Shown here in pieces: positions 62,450 to 64,000 of a stretch of 64,000 nt of DNA. This DNA is from Allium sativum. Taxonomy: Eukaryota; Streptophyta; Magnoliopsida; Asparagales; Amaryllidaceae. The notes beneath the pieces were generated by a model. It was not told the origin of the DNA and searched no databases. It worked only from the letters and a program-made list of their open reading frames with translations. The DNA lies in contig CM060910.1 of NCBI GenBank assembly GCA_030737875.1, positions 69,820,501-69,884,500 of the forward strand. The letters run 5' to 3'. The stretch's first letter is position 1, and the number at the start of each line of letters is the position of its first letter. The position numbers and the translations under genes were made by a program.

Positions 62450-63427
62450 AATCAACTTCTCTCATCAACCTCTTCAATACCCAGAAACCCGATTCTTCCA
62501 TTAGCCCTCCAATCAAAAATGCCCCAATTCTATGTTATGGTTTCGCAATTACAGCCCTTTGACTGCGAGTTCTGGTGAAACTGTTCACTGCTTGTCGAAA
62601 CGAACTACACTAGGAGCTTCGTATCGTCGAGGGCTTCGATTAGATATATAATACGATCGGGTTTGTGGAGATTTGATTTTTAAATTGAAAAATTTATTTT
62701 CTAATCTAGGGTTTTTCATTCGTTTCAGCCATTAACAATGAAGTTTTGATGGAGAAAAGTATACGTAATAGAGAATGGGCTAATAAGTGAAGGAAGGGAT
62801 TTTTATTTATATAAATGGAAGGCCCAATCATTAGAAATACCTAATTATCCATTTACATTGATCTCATTCACATTTTCTCTCGTACGATCAAACGGTAAGT
62901 TAGATTGTAACGCAAATTGGAATCTTATCATAATTCACCGTTCGTGTTCCGATGAGACTGGTTTCGTCTGATTCCGAGAGAGTTGCCAAAGCAGTTAAAT
63001 AAATAAATAAAATTTCCAATTATTCGATTTAACTGTTATAATTCAAATTAAATATTCATTAAATTCAAATTTATCAAATTATAACTTAAATAAATTCTAT
63101 AAATTTCACACATTTAAAATCTTAATTTGATTAATTGAAATTTTGATTTGAATTTCGGTTATAATTTAACGACTTAAAATTCCACCAATTCCAATTTAAA
63201 TTTGAATCCAACTTTTAAATTAACTCACTCACATTAATTTAATTATTTAAATATTCAATTTCAAATTACTGCCTTTCTAAATAAAATTAGATTTGAAAAA
63301 TCTACTTATACTCAATTCAAACAATCACCATCATTTGAAAATTAACAAAACTTGATTTTTATCAAATATTATTCCATTTAATTCATTTTGAATTGAAAAT
63401 TATATACATATAATACGGGATATTACA
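62450..63427 (-). mobile_element. Element B: right LTR (5' LTR in sense), second part
   Basis: Continues the LTR interrupted at 36386 and matches 28454-29446 of the left LTR, ending gggatattaca. The TATA-like box is at 62805-62816. Unlike the left copy, a ggcccaatc sequence (a TGGGCC-type motif) lies next to it at 62821. Confidence 0.95.
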
Positions 63428-63432
63428 GAAAT
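63428..63432. repeat. Target-site duplication of B, right copy (gaaat)
   Basis: Exact copy of 25098-25102. Confidence 0.92.
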
Positions 63433-64000
63433 CTTACCGAGCAAATCATGAGTCAACACTTATCCACTTTAATTTAATTTGTCGTTCAATTATCCATTTC
63501 CCTATTCTTGTTTCCATATATTCCACATTTCTTATTTTCTAAATTTAGAAAATATATGTTGTTAACAATGGAAAACATTTCCATTTCTTATTTTCTATAT
63601 TAGAAAAATTTTCTAATTTCTTATTTGCAAAACATTTCCAAAACTCCAATATTTGGATTTAAACAGATGTTTAAATCAAACATCGTTATGCCAACTCAAA
63701 CCATTATACTCGTTAACAAAATTCACTTAACCAATCTTCACTGTCGAGCCTTAACCATTCCTTAGTTAAAGACAAAGCCAATCAAGTTGGGGTATAACTA
63801 CCTCTCAGAACTTAACTGAACAACTTTTCTAACTTCAAAACAGACAAGGTTCACCTTTTAAACCTTTAACAAACTTCCTTAACTCTTTCCTTCGAATAAA
63901 CTATACTCGATAATCTCTCTTTGAATAGCCATATTCGATTAACTCTATTCAATTAACACTATTCGATTAACTCTAATCGATTTACTCTTATCAGTTATCT
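63433..64000 (-). mobile_element. Element D: second LTR, second part, cut by window edge
   Basis: Resumes cttaccgagcaaatc and follows 17615-18215 of the left D LTR, including the beginning of the ttcgaa-type array at about 63880. Roughly 4 kb of this LTR and the right target duplication of D should lie beyond the window. Confidence 0.93.

Larger units (their letters stand above)
25103..63427 (-). mobile_element. Element B: full span including nested A and C
   Basis: B consists of LTR 25103-29446, internal 29447-32929 and a second LTR 32930-36386 plus 62450-63427. Without nested insertions it is about 12.3 kb. It is flanked by perfect gaaat duplications. Proportions (LTR 4.4 kb, internal 3.5 kb, no coding) match those described for LARD elements of cereals. 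Confidence 0.92.

Overview
The window is plant intergenic DNA made almost entirely of nested LTR retrotransposons. I find no host gene, rRNA, tRNA or CRISPR array. Three things point to a flowering plant with a repeat-rich genome: AT-rich sequence; Ty3/gypsy (chromovirus-like) element ends of the form TGTAAYGACCC...TTACA, with a tRNA-iMet primer site (TGGTATCAGAGC) and a purine tract of the AAGGGGGGAA type; and a decayed Ty1/copia gag. The species cannot be told from the sequence.

Layout, outermost to innermost, with letters used throughout. H (about 6323-8759, possibly continuing at 15330-16175) is an old minus-strand copia element: gag remnant, primer site and LTR. G (3747-6322) is the right end of an unrelated LTR that abuts H. 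F (1-3746) is a minus-strand gypsy LTR cut by the left window edge and lying against G. E (8760-15324) is a 6.6-kb solo LTR in H, flanked by gtccc. D (from 16176, running off the right edge) is a minus-strand element: LTR 16176-22138, internal 22139-23665, second LTR from 23666. B (25103-63427, TSD gaaat) sits in the second LTR of D. A (36387-62444, TSD ccatc) sits in the second LTR of B. C (47627-60647, TSD tcggg, plus strand) sits in the second LTR of A. Beyond C the interrupted tails of A, B and D follow in exact reverse order up to base 64000. Uninterrupted sister LTRs inside the window give the empty site for each of the B, A and C insertions, so this part of the structure is read directly rather than inferred.

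The unusual feature is the element architecture. C, A and D have LTRs of about 6 kb around internal regions of only about 1.0-1.5 kb; B has 4.4-kb LTRs around 3.5 kb. None carries a recognisable gag or pol, yet all keep a primer site and a purine tract. They look like non-autonomous elements depending on proteins made elsewhere, with nearly all their information in the LTR. The LTRs of different families differ widely in sequence but share a plan in the sense direction: LTR start, TATA-like tract, a GC/CT-richer leader of 0.3-1.3 kb, a GTGAGT splice-donor-like site often embedded in a short palindrome (GTGAG..CTCAC), arrays of tandem or hairpin-forming AT-rich repeats, and a terminal 1-1.5 kb block with motifs shared across families (TTCCGCTG, a CAGTC..GACTG palindrome). 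This plan is the best candidate for something not yet described. The coding potential is limited to the copia gag ruin; the other open frames look like chance frames in LTR DNA.
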